64,000 bases of DNA from JAUIAI01 sp049680625 (GCA_049680625.1 JBAUID010000212.1:33754-97753); one strand, 5' to 3'. Positions 16,902-25,859 are shown, counted from the first letter of the stretch. Notes: generated from the sequence alone by a model not told the origin. Program-made: numbers and translations.

Positions 16902-17927
16902 TTATTTGGCAGCGATCGATTCCTGGGTAGCGGATACTGGGTTGAGATCACGGCCAATTTCTGCAAGTAATTCGTAAGAACGCAGGCGCGCACTATGGTC
17001 GAAGACAGCCGCACTGATCATCAGTTCACTGGCCCCGGTGCGGGAAACAAATTGTTCGAGTTGTGTCTTGACTGATTCGGCACTGCCAACAAAAGAGCAT
17101 GCCAACATGCGTTGCGCATGCGCTTTTTCGGCCGGGCTCCAGTAGTTTTCAATGTCATCGATCGGTGCGGCGAGTTTGCCGCGCTGATTGCGAACCATGT
17201 CGGTGAAACGTTGTTGGATGCTGGTGAACAGACGGGTTGCCTGGGCATCGGTATCAGCGACGATAACGTTTATGCACGGCATAGCATGGGGAGCCTTCAG
17301 TTGTGCTGACGGCTCAAAGCGTTGCTTATATTCGGCCAACGCCTGGAGAAGTGCATCAGGGGCAAAATGTGAAGCAAATGCATAAGGCAGGCCCAGCACC
17401 GCAGCCAATTGTGCACCATATAAGCTTGAGCCCAATATCCATAAAGGTACGTTTAAGTCTGCCCCGGGCACGGCGCGAATTTGTTGACCCTCCTGAACAG
17501 GGCCAAACAAAGCCTGCAGCTCTTGCACATCTTGCGGAAAGTAATCAGAGGCGCGCGGGTCGCGTCGCAGTGCACGCCAGGTGAGTTGATCGGTGCCAGG
17601 TGCTCTGCCCAGACCGAGATCGATTCGGCCCGGGTACAAGGATTCAAGCGTTCCGAACTGCTCAGCAATAACCAGCGGAGAATGGTTGGGCAGCATGATG
17701 CCACCAGCACCAACCCGGATAGTTTTGGTGCCTCCGGCCAGGTAGCCGATAACCACTGATGTTGCGGCACTGGCAATACCGGTCATGTTGTGGTGCTCTG
17801 CTACCCAGAACCGTTGATACCCCCAGTTTTCAGCATGGCGAGCCAGGTCGAGCGCATTGTGCAGAGCGTCGGCCGGGGAGTGATCGACCCGTACAGAAAC
17901 GAGGTCGAGGATAGATAGTGGGATCAT
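16902..17927 (-). CDS. LLM class flavin-dependent oxidoreductase (MsnO8/YhbW-like)
   Basis: A 341-residue luciferase-like monooxygenase (TIM barrel, FMN). It begins PLSILDLVSVR and has HAENWGYQRFWVAEHHNM, VGAGGIMLPNHSPLVIAEQFGTL and YPGRIDLGLGRAPGTD, the characteristic block of the MsnO8 type. Such enzymes use reduced FMN from a separate reductase to oxidise small organic substrates; no reductase is adjacent. It lies 92 bases downstream of the CMD-family gene and may belong to the CoA-transferase - CMD - LLM group. The substrate is unknown. Confidence 0.92.
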   Translation of the reverse strand: MIPLSILDLVSVRVDHSPADALHNALDLARHAENWGYQRFWVAEHHNMTGIASAATSVVIGYLAGGTKTIRVGAGGIMLPNHSPLVIAEQFGTLESLYPGRIDLGLGRAPGTDQLTWRALRRDPRASDYFPQDVQELQALFGPVQEGQQIRAVPGADLNVPLWILGSSLYGAQLAAVLGLPYAFASHFAPDALLQALAEYKQRFEPSAQLKAPHAMPCINVIVADTDAQATRLFTSIQQRFTDMVRNQRGKLAAPIDDIENYWSPAEKAHAQRMLACSFVGSAESVKTQLEQFVSRTGASELMISAAVFDHSARLRSYELLAEIGRDLNPVSATQESIAAK

Positions 17928-18019
17928 GGCAGCAGGAATTTAGTGTCAGGGATTTGCCAGTTTAAACCGGGCAGGTGGTCTGCGGGGATAAATACGACCG
18001 GTTTGGAGGTTGGATTCTT

Positions 18020-18565
18020 TTAGTCATCCGGTTGCACCTCTAGTGCAACAAGAATACGTGACACCATGTTGTATGAAGAAATCACGACGATAAATTCGAA
18101 TATTTGCCGGTTGTCCGGCACAACCGCTCGCGCAGCTTTGAATGTCTTGTCAGAGACTGATACCGACAAGGTCGACTCCACGACCAGTCTCAGCATTGCT
18201 CGTTCGTTGTCGTCAAATGCCGGGTCTGCCAGCGCTTGTTCGGGTGCGGGCCGCAGCTTGCGCAGGGCAGTCAGCTGATCTTCACGACCGCCTGCGTCTA
18301 AATACAGCGGCGCATGGTGTACCCATTCGTATTCGGCCCCATTCAGCACGGCAACTGCACACATCGCAAATTCTCCCCACTTTGCCGGCAGTGACAGATC
18401 TGAGCGCACCCGACCCATCAGGGAGCCCCAGCCTTGTGCTACTGGTTCGCTATGTAACAACAGACGATCAAGGGCCCCCAGGTTGCCGCCACGGCGCGCT
18501 TTGATCGCTGCGATTAATTCAGATTCACCGGCCTGCGAGTCAGTGATATAGGGGATTCGTGCCAT
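18020..18565 (-). CDS. Carboxymuconolactone decarboxylase family protein
   Basis: A 181-residue CMD/AhpD-fold helical protein. KWGEFAMCAVAVLNGAEYEW and HHAPLYLDAGG (about residues 65-95) form the core. The CxxC of peroxidase-type AhpD is absent, so it is more like the decarboxylase/lactone branch. The start follows GAGGAG by about 8 bases. It sits 47 bases downstream of the CaiB-type CoA-transferase gene, so the two are probably co-transcribed. The specific reaction is unknown. Confidence 0.88.
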   Translation of the reverse strand: MARIPYITDSQAGESELIAAIKARRGGNLGALDRLLLHSEPVAQGWGSLMGRVRSDLSLPAKWGEFAMCAVAVLNGAEYEWVHHAPLYLDAGGREDQLTALRKLRPAPEQALADPAFDDNERAMLRLVVESTLSVSVSDKTFKAARAVVPDNRQIFEFIVVISSYNMVSRILVALEVQPDD

Positions 18566-18612
18566 GTTTTATTCTCCTCTGGTGGATTGCATCAGCCAAG
18601 GGCTCTGACGCC

Positions 18613-19857
18613 TTAGTCGATCGCGCCGGCATCACGTAGTTGGTCGATATCATGTTTATCGAAGCCGAACTCAGCCAGTACATCGACGGTATGCTCTCCA
18701 ATTGCTGGTGCCCGGCCGCCGGTCTGCGGCCCGTCAACGTTTGCCAGGTAAGTTGCCCCAAGGTACCCGGGGTGGCTGGCGACCGCTGTTTCATCATCCT
18801 GCCAGTCGATAATTGGACGGCTTTGTCGGCGGGCAACGCCAAGTGCTTGTTCAATCGTATTCACATTTTCGACCGACATGCCTGTTGCCCGCAATCTGGG
18901 CTCCCAGTATTCAGTTGCTTCGCTGGCCATTGCTTTTTGCACGGCGGCGTCAATCCGTTTAACCGGTTCTGAGCCCGGAGGGTTGTCGACGTACGAATCC
19001 CAATCGCCTGGTGACAAACCAAGGGCCGTAAGCGCGGCCCGTCCGTGTTTTGCGGTGACAGCACTGGTTGCCAGGTAGCCGTTTTTTGTCTGAAAGGTAT
19101 TGGCCAGTGGCGAGTGAGCTGGCGATGAGTTGCCGGCGAGTACTGTTGGTGTGCCGTCGTACAGAAACTTTGTTGTTGCCGAGATTTGCATCAGCAATGC
19201 GGTATCCATCATTGCCACATCAACTCGCTGACCGAGACCCGTGCGCTCGCGCCGCAACAGGGCTGAGGTAATTGCAAACGCAGTATGCAATGCCGTTGGT
19301 ACATCAACAGCCAAATACCCGGTTCGCACCGGCCCGGACTGTGGGTGTCCGGTAGTTGACATCATGCCCGAGACTGCCTGAATGCCGCCATCGTAAGCGG
19401 ATTGCGGGGCCAGCGGTCCATTCTGGCCAAAGCCTGAAACCGAGCAATAGACAATGTCTTTGCGCAATCCCCGAATCGTGTCGTAGTCCAGACCTAATCT
19501 TTTAGCAACCCCGGGGCGAAAGTTCTCGACAAGTACGTCGCACTGGCTGGCGAGCCGTTTAATCGCCGCCACACCGGCCGCCGTTTTGAGGTCAATACAT
19601 AAAGAGCGCTTCCCGCGGTTAGCGGCTACAAAGGATGGAGAGTCGTCATCGCGAGCCTGGCCGGGCGTCTTAAACAGTTTTCTCATCTGGTCGCCAGTGC
19701 GCGATTCGACCTTGATCACCTGCGCACCAGAGTTTGCTAATAGCTGGACAGCCAGCGGGCCAGAGATGACCTGGGTAAAATCAAGAATCTTGTAGCCGTG
19801 AAACGGTGACTGGTTGGATTGATCGGCGGTAATGGGCTTTGCGTCTTTTTTGGTCAC
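18613..19857 (-). CDS. CaiB/BaiF (class III) CoA-transferase
   Basis: A 414-residue class III CoA-transferase, which moves CoA between carboxylic acids through an Asp-bound anhydride. GYKILDFTQVISGPLAVQLL opens the conserved domain after a 24-residue leader. QVIKVESRTGD, NRGKRSLCIDLK and VENFRPGV follow. The catalytic Asp lies in SAYDGGIQAVSGMM (about residue 165). The end of the protein carries GEHTVDVLAEFGF. It heads the CoA-transferase - CMD - LLM set on the minus strand. Three 13-bp tandem repeats lie 22 bases upstream of the start. Donor and acceptor acids are unknown. Confidence 0.93.
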   Translation of the reverse strand: MTKKDAKPITADQSNQSPFHGYKILDFTQVISGPLAVQLLANSGAQVIKVESRTGDQMRKLFKTPGQARDDDSPSFVAANRGKRSLCIDLKTAAGVAAIKRLASQCDVLVENFRPGVAKRLGLDYDTIRGLRKDIVYCSVSGFGQNGPLAPQSAYDGGIQAVSGMMSTTGHPQSGPVRTGYLAVDVPTALHTAFAITSALLRRERTGLGQRVDVAMMDTALLMQISATTKFLYDGTPTVLAGNSSPAHSPLANTFQTKNGYLATSAVTAKHGRAALTALGLSPGDWDSYVDNPPGSEPVKRIDAAVQKAMASEATEYWEPRLRATGMSVENVNTIEQALGVARRQSRPIIDWQDDETAVASHPGYLGATYLANVDGPQTGGRAPAIGEHTVDVLAEFGFDKHDIDQLRDAGAID

Positions 19858-19879
19858 AACAGTAGGTCTCTGGGCGGTT

Positions 19880-19917
19880 TTTCGTCAGGGAATTTCGTCA
19901 GGGAATTTCGTCAGGGA
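19880..19917. repeat. 13-bp tandem repeat (2.9 copies)
   Basis: TTTCGTCAGGGAA is present at 19880-19892 and 19893-19905, and again less its last base at 19906-19917. It lies directly upstream of the CoA-transferase start (19857) and 190 bases before the divergent Mo-hydroxylase operon. Confidence 0.93.
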
Positions 19918-20107
19918 TTAACATGAGGCTGCGGGCTCAGTTTACCGGGTTCACAACCATGGATTGGCCTGGCCTTGCCTCACTGGGCCCACTGTGTCAT
20001 AAACAAGCAGTTCCGCAACAACTTAATACCAGAGTCAAGTCCCAAGTCCGAAGTCCTTTTTTCCAAGGTACCTGGGGCCGGAGTCTCTGAACAGGAGGAA
20101 GACAAGT

Positions 20108-20971
20108 ATGCAGTATCACTGTCCTGACACAATCGATTCGGCGGTAAGCGCTTTAGCGGCTGCTGCCGGAAAAGGCCGAATACTGGCCGGCGGCACCGAC
20201 TTGCTGGTTCAATTGCGCAGCGGCCGGGTGAATCCGGAACAAGTGATCGATGTAAAAAAGATTGCTGAAATGCGGTCGGTCTCTACTGATGGCGATGGGG
20301 TTTGTGTCGGGGCGGCAGTCAGTGGTGCCGAACTAAGTGAACGCCCTGATGTTGTAGCGCAGTGGCCCGGTGTTGTCGAAGCATTCGACTTAATCGGCTC
20401 AACCCAAATTCAGGGTCGGGCAACCCTTGGTGGCAATTTGTGTAATGCGTCGCCGGCGGCTGACAGCGTTCCAGCACTCATCGCGGCCGGAGCGATTTGC
20501 ATTGTCGCTGGCCCGGCAGGCAGGCGAGAGGTGTTGGTAGAAGATATCGTGACTGGTCCGGGGAAAACATCTCTTGCAGTGGGTGAGATAGTGGTGTCTT
20601 TTAAGTTGCCGCGACGAAGCCCGCGTTCCGGCGATGCCTACTTGCGGTTTATTCCGCGAACCGAAATGGACATCGCCGTGGTCGGTGCCGGTGTTAATCT
20701 GACGGTTGATGCTCAGGGCGTTTGTACTGCAGCCCGAGTTGGCCTGGGCGCGGTTGCTCCACGACCGTTGTTGGTTGATGCCGCTGCCACGGCATTAATT
20801 GGCAGCTCACTGGATGCCGGCGCACTGAAAAATGCCGCAGCCGCAGCCAGCGCTGCCTGCAGCCCAATTGATGATAAACGCGGCACTGTTGCGTTTCGTA
20901 CCGAAGTGGCCGGTGTGCTGGTTCGGCGCGCCATTGTTATTGCAGCTCAACGTGCGGGAGTCAGCTTATGA
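20108..20971 (+). CDS. Xanthine dehydrogenase family FAD-binding subunit (CoxM-like)
   Basis: A 287-residue medium subunit of a molybdenum hydroxylase, which passes electrons from the 2Fe-2S subunit to FAD. The FAD motif GRILAGGTDLLVQLRSGRV lies at about residues 29-47, and the second motif region TQIQGRATLGGNLCNASPA at about 99-117. FIPRTEMDIAVVG in the C-terminal half is also typical. The start follows ACAGGAGGAAGAC, an excellent ribosome-binding site. It is first in a four-gene operon and overlaps the next gene by 4 bases (ATGA at 20968-20971). Confidence 0.95.
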   Translation: MQYHCPDTIDSAVSALAAAAGKGRILAGGTDLLVQLRSGRVNPEQVIDVKKIAEMRSVSTDGDGVCVGAAVSGAELSERPDVVAQWPGVVEAFDLIGSTQIQGRATLGGNLCNASPAADSVPALIAAGAICIVAGPAGRREVLVEDIVTGPGKTSLAVGEIVVSFKLPRRSPRSGDAYLRFIPRTEMDIAVVGAGVNLTVDAQGVCTAARVGLGAVAPRPLLVDAAATALIGSSLDAGALKNAAAAASAACSPIDDKRGTVAFRTEVAGVLVRRAIVIAAQRAGVSL

Positions 20972-21447
20972 GCAAACATCACATCACAACATCGATCAAT
21001 GGTGAGCCGGTTGAGTTTTTGTGTGAAACCGAACAGACTTTGCTGGATGTCCTGCGCGATGAACTCGCGATGACCGGCAGTAAAGAAGGTTGTAGTTCGG
21101 GCGATTGTGGTGCCTGCAGTGTGCAGATGGATGGCCGGCTCGTGTGTTCCTGCCTCGTGTTAGGTGTTGAGGCCGAGGGGCACGAAATAACAACAATCGA
21201 GGGTATGGCGAGTGGTGAAACCTTACACCCGTTACAGCAAAAATTTCTCGAGCATGCGGCCCTTCAGTGTGGCGTGTGCACTCCCGGCTTCCTGGTAGCG
21301 GCAAAAGCGCTGCTGGAAAAACACCCTGACCCTACTGAAACTGAAGTTCGGTACTGGCTGGCCGGTAACCTGTGCCGTTGTACCGGATACGACAAAATTG
21401 TCCGCGCCGTTATGGACGCGGCTGCTGACATGCGAAGCGGAGCTTAA
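20968..21447 (+). CDS. Mo-hydroxylase 2Fe-2S subunit (CoxS-like)
   Basis: A 159-residue iron-sulfur subunit with both [2Fe-2S] clusters. The plant-type N-terminal cluster shows CSSGDCGACSVQMDGRLVCSC (about residues 44-63), and the C-terminal four-helix domain shows CGVCTPGF and LCRCTGYDKI. It links the molybdenum subunit to the FAD subunit. It overlaps the upstream FAD gene by 4 bases and is followed 3 bases later by the large subunit, so all three are translated together. There is no signal peptide; the enzyme is cytoplasmic. Confidence 0.96.
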   Translation: MSKHHITTSINGEPVEFLCETEQTLLDVLRDELAMTGSKEGCSSGDCGACSVQMDGRLVCSCLVLGVEAEGHEITTIEGMASGETLHPLQQKFLEHAALQCGVCTPGFLVAAKALLEKHPDPTETEVRYWLAGNLCRCTGYDKIVRAVMDAAADMRSGA

Positions 21448-21450
21448 GTC

Positions 21451-23724
21451 ATGGATGACCGAGTAAAACAAAACCAGGAACTACGGTGGGTTGGTACCCG
21501 CCCGGTGCGACCGGACGGTGTGGAGAAGGTGACCGGCCGCGCCAAATTTGGTGCCGACTACAACCTGCCCGGTATGTTGTATGCAAAAATTCTGCGTAGC
21601 CCGCATGCTCATGCGCGCATCGTTTCCATTGATACCAGTCGCGCCCAGGCATTGGCCGGCGTGAAGGCGGTGGTTTGCGGCCGGGATTTCCCTGATATTC
21701 CGTCAGAGGAAGCTTTCGAAGGAGAGGGACCAGTTAACTTTCGTCATCTCGCACACAACTTTATTGCTCGCGAAAAAGTTTTGTACGACGGCCATGCGGT
21801 GGCCGCAGTCGCGGCAACCAGCAATGCCATTGCCCTGCAGGCACTGTCGCTGATTGATGTGGAATATGAAGTGTTGCCCCACGTTATCGACGTGCGGGCA
21901 GCCATGGCCCCAGACGCGCCGTTACTGCATGACGATTTATTCACCGAAGGGGTAACGCCCAGGCCGGAGAAAGCGAGCAATATTGCCAAGCAGGTAATGT
22001 TTGGCCACGGCGATCCGGAAGTCGGTTTTGCGCAAGCGGACATCGTGATCGAGCGCGAATTTACGACTGAGCCCGTGCACCAGGGATATATCGAACCACA
22101 TGCCTGTCTGGCTGCGGTTGATGAATCAGGCCAGTGCCAGGTATGGGCATCAAGCCAGGGTCACTTCATGATTCGCGGGTTTTGCGCGAAGCTACTGGGT
22201 ATGGAGATCGCGCGTATAAAGGTGACTCCGGCCGAAATTGGTGGCGGCTTTGGTGGTAAAACTCTGGTTTATATCGAACCGGTTGCGATACGGTTGGCCC
22301 AGATCAGTGGCCGGCCGGTTCGCCTGGTGATGAGTCGTGAAGAGGTTTTCCGGGGCAGCGGACCAACTTCGGGATCGCATACAACCGTCAAGATCGGTGC
22401 GATGAAGAGCGGCAAGCTGGTAGCCGGGCTTGCTGAAATGAAATTACAGGCTGGTGCGTTTCCCGGGTCTCCTTGTGGCCCGGCCGCAATGACGGCTTTT
22501 GCGCCCTACGATATTGAACATGTTAAAGCCATTGGCATTGACGTTGTTGTGAACCGCCCCAAGGTTGCGGCCTATCGTGCACCGGGGGCACCGTTGTCAG
22601 AATATCCCGTCGAATGCGTAATGGACGAAATGGCCGGCCTGCTCAAGCTTGACCCGGTTGAGTTTCGATTGATGAACGCTGCTCGTGAGAACACCGTATC
22701 GAGTTATGGTCCGACATTCAAGAAAATTGGCTACGTTGAGACCTTGGAAGCTGTGAAAAACCATCCGCACTATTTAGCCCCGCTGGGCCCGAACCAGGGC
22801 CGGGGGGTTGCGTCGGGTTTCTGGTTCAACATCGGTGGCGAATCAACTGCTACGGTTAATGTCAACGAAGACGGCAGCGTCTCTCTGATTATTGGTAGTC
22901 CTGATATTGGTGGGTCACGGGCATCGCTGGCCATGATGACGGCAGAAACTCTTGGCATCGAGCTAGACCAGGTTCGACCGATGATTGCGGATACCAGTGC
23001 CATTGGTTACACCTTTCTGACTGGTGGATCCCGGGTGACGTTTGCTACCGGTATGGCCGCTGTGGAAGCTGCGCGGGCGGCAATTTCTGACTTGTGCAAT
23101 CGTGCCGCGAAACTTTGGGACATCGATCCGGACGATGTTGAGTGGAGAGACGGTCGTGCATACGCTGTGGGTGGGAGCAACAGCGAGCTTGAGTCGCTGT
23201 CGCTGGCTGACATCGCTTCTCAGTCGGCCAAGACGGGTGGCCCGATCACTGGCAATGTGGCTCTTAATGCCCAGGGGGCAGGCCCCGGTTTTGGCAGCCA
23301 CATCTGCGATGTTGAGGTTGACCCTGAAACAGGCCGGGTAAGCGTCGTGCGATATACGGCCGTTCAAGATGCCGGTCGGGCAATTCATCCGAGTTACGTC
23401 GAAGGCCAAATCCAGGGTGGGGTTGCCCAGGGTATTGGCTGGGCTTTGAATGAAGAATATATTTACGACAAAAACGGACGCCTTGAAAACCCGGGCTTTC
23501 TTGACTATCGAATACCTGTCTGTTCCGACCTGCCGATGATTGATACAGTGATCGTTGAAGTGAACAATCCGAATCATCCGTTTGGCGTTCGCGGCGTTGG
23601 TGAGGTACCGATAATCCCGCCGCTGGCTGCCGTAGCCAATGCTGTTTATCAGGCCACCGGTAAACGGATGAACAGCCTGCCGATGTCGCCGCCAAAAATT
23701 CTAGCTGCACTCAAGGCGGAATAA
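21451..23724 (+). CDS. Mo-hydroxylase large, molybdopterin-binding subunit (CoxL/XdhA-like)
   Basis: A 757-residue catalytic subunit of the xanthine oxidase family. RPDGVEKVTGRAKFGADY begins the first domain. EIGGGFGGKT and PVRLVMSREE mark the molybdopterin domain, and GVRGVGEVPIIPP near the C-terminus has the catalytic Glu. The active-site loop reads AYRAPGAP, not the AYxCSFR of true form I CO dehydrogenase, so CO is unlikely as a substrate. An N-heterocycle or aldehyde is more probable. It is third in the operon, and a MoaD/ThiS-like gene follows after 8 bases. Confidence 0.95.
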   Translation: MDDRVKQNQELRWVGTRPVRPDGVEKVTGRAKFGADYNLPGMLYAKILRSPHAHARIVSIDTSRAQALAGVKAVVCGRDFPDIPSEEAFEGEGPVNFRHLAHNFIAREKVLYDGHAVAAVAATSNAIALQALSLIDVEYEVLPHVIDVRAAMAPDAPLLHDDLFTEGVTPRPEKASNIAKQVMFGHGDPEVGFAQADIVIEREFTTEPVHQGYIEPHACLAAVDESGQCQVWASSQGHFMIRGFCAKLLGMEIARIKVTPAEIGGGFGGKTLVYIEPVAIRLAQISGRPVRLVMSREEVFRGSGPTSGSHTTVKIGAMKSGKLVAGLAEMKLQAGAFPGSPCGPAAMTAFAPYDIEHVKAIGIDVVVNRPKVAAYRAPGAPLSEYPVECVMDEMAGLLKLDPVEFRLMNAARENTVSSYGPTFKKIGYVETLEAVKNHPHYLAPLGPNQGRGVASGFWFNIGGESTATVNVNEDGSVSLIIGSPDIGGSRASLAMMTAETLGIELDQVRPMIADTSAIGYTFLTGGSRVTFATGMAAVEAARAAISDLCNRAAKLWDIDPDDVEWRDGRAYAVGGSNSELESLSLADIASQSAKTGGPITGNVALNAQGAGPGFGSHICDVEVDPETGRVSVVRYTAVQDAGRAIHPSYVEGQIQGGVAQGIGWALNEEYIYDKNGRLENPGFLDYRIPVCSDLPMIDTVIVEVNNPNHPFGVRGVGEVPIIPPLAAVANAVYQATGKRMNSLPMSPPKILAALKAE

Positions 23725-23732
23725 CCCACAAA

Positions 23733-23981
23733 ATGCCGTGTGTGGTCTTAACCCAGGATCTCGCCGACCGTTTCTCGGGCGGCGAGACCAAGTTGTTTGT
23801 TGACGCGGCAAATTTCCGCGCCTTACTGCGACTTCTGAATGAGCAGTTTCCGGGCCTGGGTACCGAGATTGATCGTAGCCAGGGGGTTGCCATAGATGGT
23901 GAGTTTTACCAGGACCCACATGCTCAGTTGCTCAGCGAAAATGCCGAGGTTTTTATCTTGCCAAAGATTGCTGGCGGCTAA
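23733..23981 (+). CDS. MoaD/ThiS family ubiquitin-like sulfur carrier protein
   Basis: An 82-residue beta-grasp protein ending in the diglycine tail required for thiocarboxylate formation (FILPKIAGG). The hydrophobic pattern LFVDAANFRALLRLLNEQFPGL and the segment VAIDGEFY are typical of MoaD-like carriers. MoaD gives sulfur to molybdopterin; ThiS gives it to thiazole. Its place 8 bases after a Mo-hydroxylase large subunit suggests a role in making or sulfurating the cofactor of that enzyme, but no MoaE or MoeB neighbour is present. It is the last gene of the operon and converges on the DapA-like gene. Confidence 0.85.
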   Translation: MPCVVLTQDLADRFSGGETKLFVDAANFRALLRLLNEQFPGLGTEIDRSQGVAIDGEFYQDPHAQLLSENAEVFILPKIAGG

Positions 23982-23999
23982 TTAAGCAATAACATTCAG

Positions 24000-24881
24000 C
24001 TATAACAGTTGCAGTCCTTGCAATGCGGTGCGCACCTGAAGTTTTTGTGCCTCGGTCGCCGGGGAGGTTGGCCGCCGAGCAAAGCCGGCATCAAGCCCCT
24101 GGAGCTGTTGTGCGTATTTCACCAGTGACGGCATATTGTCCACACCAATGGCATCCCAAAGCGGCATCAGGCGTTCATGGAGATCGAGGCCGGCTTTCCA
24201 GTCCTGTTGAACTACTGCATCCCACAACTTCACTGATGGACCGGGGGCCGCTGTCAAGATGGCGGCAATTGCTCCAGGGGCTCCGAGTTGATAAGACGAA
24301 TACAACATGGCGTCAACGGCGCTGAAGATCAGGTTTTGGGGTCTCGCACGGCGCACCAGGTCGGCAAACAACTTCATATCACCCGCGCTTTGTTTGACTC
24401 CTAGGACACCGGGTACCTCATCCATGATCCGCAACAACAGATCTGGTGACAAGTAACACCACGGGACAACGTTATAGATAAGAATCGGGACATTACAAGC
24501 CTGGTGGATCTCTTGAAAGTGACGAACCATGGCGTCATCATCGGGCTTAAACAAATAGTGGGGTGGGGTGATTTGCAGGGCCGCCACCCCTAGTTGACTA
24601 ACGGCTTGCCCGCGCTGAATCACCTGGGCAGTTGAACTGGCAATGATGCCGGCAACCAGAGGTACCCGATTGTCAATAGCCCGTGAGGTTGCCTGCATCA
24701 ATTCGAGGTATTCGTCACCGTCAAGTACATGGCCTTCTCCCGTACTGCCTCCGGCAGCCAGGCCATGGACGCCGTTTGCAAGCAGCCAGTCGACTTGTGG
24801 CTTAACCAGTGCAAAGTTGATGTCACCACCCTCGGTAAACGGCGTGGTAAAAGGGGCGATGATGCCCTTCAGTTGCGTCAT
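24000..24881 (-). CDS. Dihydrodipicolinate synthase/N-acetylneuraminate lyase family aldolase
   Basis: A 293-residue class I aldolase of the DapA/NanA superfamily. The GxxGE motif is GGSTGEGHVLDGDEY (about residues 43-57). IYNVVPW carries the usual Tyr (about 136) and LGVKQSAGDMKLF the Schiff-base Lys (about 164). Length is standard. It is unlikely to be the housekeeping lysine enzyme because it stands beside an IclR regulator; such pairs often act on keto-acids from sugar or aromatic catabolism. A terminator separates it from the upstream iclR gene, so it may have its own promoter or depend on read-through. Confidence 0.9.
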   Translation of the reverse strand: MTQLKGIIAPFTTPFTEGGDINFALVKPQVDWLLANGVHGLAAGGSTGEGHVLDGDEYLELMQATSRAIDNRVPLVAGIIASSTAQVIQRGQAVSQLGVAALQITPPHYLFKPDDDAMVRHFQEIHQACNVPILIYNVVPWCYLSPDLLLRIMDEVPGVLGVKQSAGDMKLFADLVRRARPQNLIFSAVDAMLYSSYQLGAPGAIAAILTAAPGPSVKLWDAVVQQDWKAGLDLHERLMPLWDAIGVDNMPSLVKYAQQLQGLDAGFARRPTSPATEAQKLQVRTALQGLQLL

Positions 24882-24898
24882 AGCAGTCTCCTTGTTGT

Positions 24899-24930
24899 AA
24901 AAAAAGCCAGCCAGTTGGTTGCCGGCTGGC
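24899..24930 (-). terminator. Rho-independent terminator after the IclR gene
   Basis: GCCAGCC (24906-24912) and GGCTGGC (24924-24930) form the stem. Read on the minus strand it is followed by seven T (A run 24899-24905). It lies between iclR (ends at 24985) and the DapA-like gene (starts at 24881). Confidence 0.85.
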
Positions 24931-24984
24931 CTTGTTTTGTTGCTGCGTCATCGCGTTGCCGCAAATCAGATCAAACGTCGAAAC

Positions 24985-25755
24985 CTAAACTGACGGTGCA
25001 GTGCGTGAGGCCTGGCGGCTGACGATAGCCATGTCGCTGGCCAAGGCGTTAACCGCCGATTCGGAAACCTGATCATCCAGCACAATTGCGCTGATAGCCA
25101 GGAAGGGGCGGGCATCGGAATCGAAGACTGGCACCGACACCGTGGTTATTCCCTTGGTCAGGTGGCCTGAGTCGACTGCGAAACCCTTCTTGCGTACGGC
25201 CTTCAGTTCGTCGAGCCATTCATCAGCCCCCATCGGCTGGGCAAGACGAATGCTGCCGAACTGCTCGCGTAACTCAGCTTCGGGCTTGTCAGAGTAAGCA
25301 GCGAAGCAACGACCCATTGCGCCGGCAAATACGGGCAGGCGCTGGCCAATTCTCATCGATACGCGTACGGTTGAATCTTCCGGCTCGGCGCTGTCAACCA
25401 GAAGGACGCGTTCGTCATCAATGCGCTGCCATTGATGCATCGCTACGGAATATTGCTTGGCCAGACGCTCCAGCTCGGGATGCAACTTGCGGATATGGCT
25501 TTCTCGGTCCATTGCCCCCTGGGCGAAAGCAACAATGCCCAGGGAAATGGTGTAGGTCTTGGTCTGGGTGTTGAAATTCACCAAGCCTTCGTAAACGAGG
25601 GTTCGCAGCAGGTTGAAGCAGGTGGATGGATTCAGCGAAAGGTCACGGGCGACCCTGGTGACGCCAACTGGGGTCGGGGTTTGCTGCAGGTAGCGCAAAA
25701 TTGACAGGCCGTTGACGAGTGCTCCAACGACTTTATCCGGGACTGGGCGCGGCAT
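24985..25755 (-). CDS. IclR family transcriptional regulator
   Basis: A 256-residue regulator. The N-terminal winged helix-turn-helix (about residues 8-70) contains VNGLSILRYLQQTP, VTRVARDLSLNPSTCFNLLRTL and YEGLV. The effector-binding domain (about 80-250) contains ISLGIVAFAQGA, HQWQRIDDERVLLVDSAE and KGITTVSVPVFD. IclR proteins bind a small organic acid and control adjacent catabolic genes; the DapA-like aldolase just downstream is the natural target. The AT-rich region upstream carries the inverted repeat ATTGTC-N7-GACAAT that could be its own operator. Confidence 0.93.
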   Translation of the reverse strand: MPRPVPDKVVGALVNGLSILRYLQQTPTPVGVTRVARDLSLNPSTCFNLLRTLVYEGLVNFNTQTKTYTISLGIVAFAQGAMDRESHIRKLHPELERLAKQYSVAMHQWQRIDDERVLLVDSAEPEDSTVRVSMRIGQRLPVFAGAMGRCFAAYSDKPEAELREQFGSIRLAQPMGADEWLDELKAVRKKGFAVDSGHLTKGITTVSVPVFDSDARPFLAISAIVLDDQVSESAVNALASDMAIVSRQASRTAPSV

Positions 25756-25859
25756 TTGTGTCTCCTCTCTCTGTGTGATTAATTCTTGTGAAAGAAAAGA
25801 TTACTCCAGTCAGAATTGATTAGTCCAGATATTCGGAAAAAACATCCTATATGTGATGA

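Noticed and set aside
22963..23577. Minus-strand frame of 204 codons inside the large Mo subunit
   Set aside because: It is antisense to a fully conserved protein and has no recognisable domain.
20108..23724. Aerobic CO dehydrogenase operon
   Set aside because: Gene order and subunits fit, but the large subunit lacks the AYxCSFR loop of form I CODH, so I describe it only as a Mo-hydroxylase.
24000..24881. Housekeeping dapA for lysine synthesis
   Set aside because: The GxxGE motif is altered (GGSTGEG) and the gene sits beside an IclR regulator; a catabolic aldolase is more likely.
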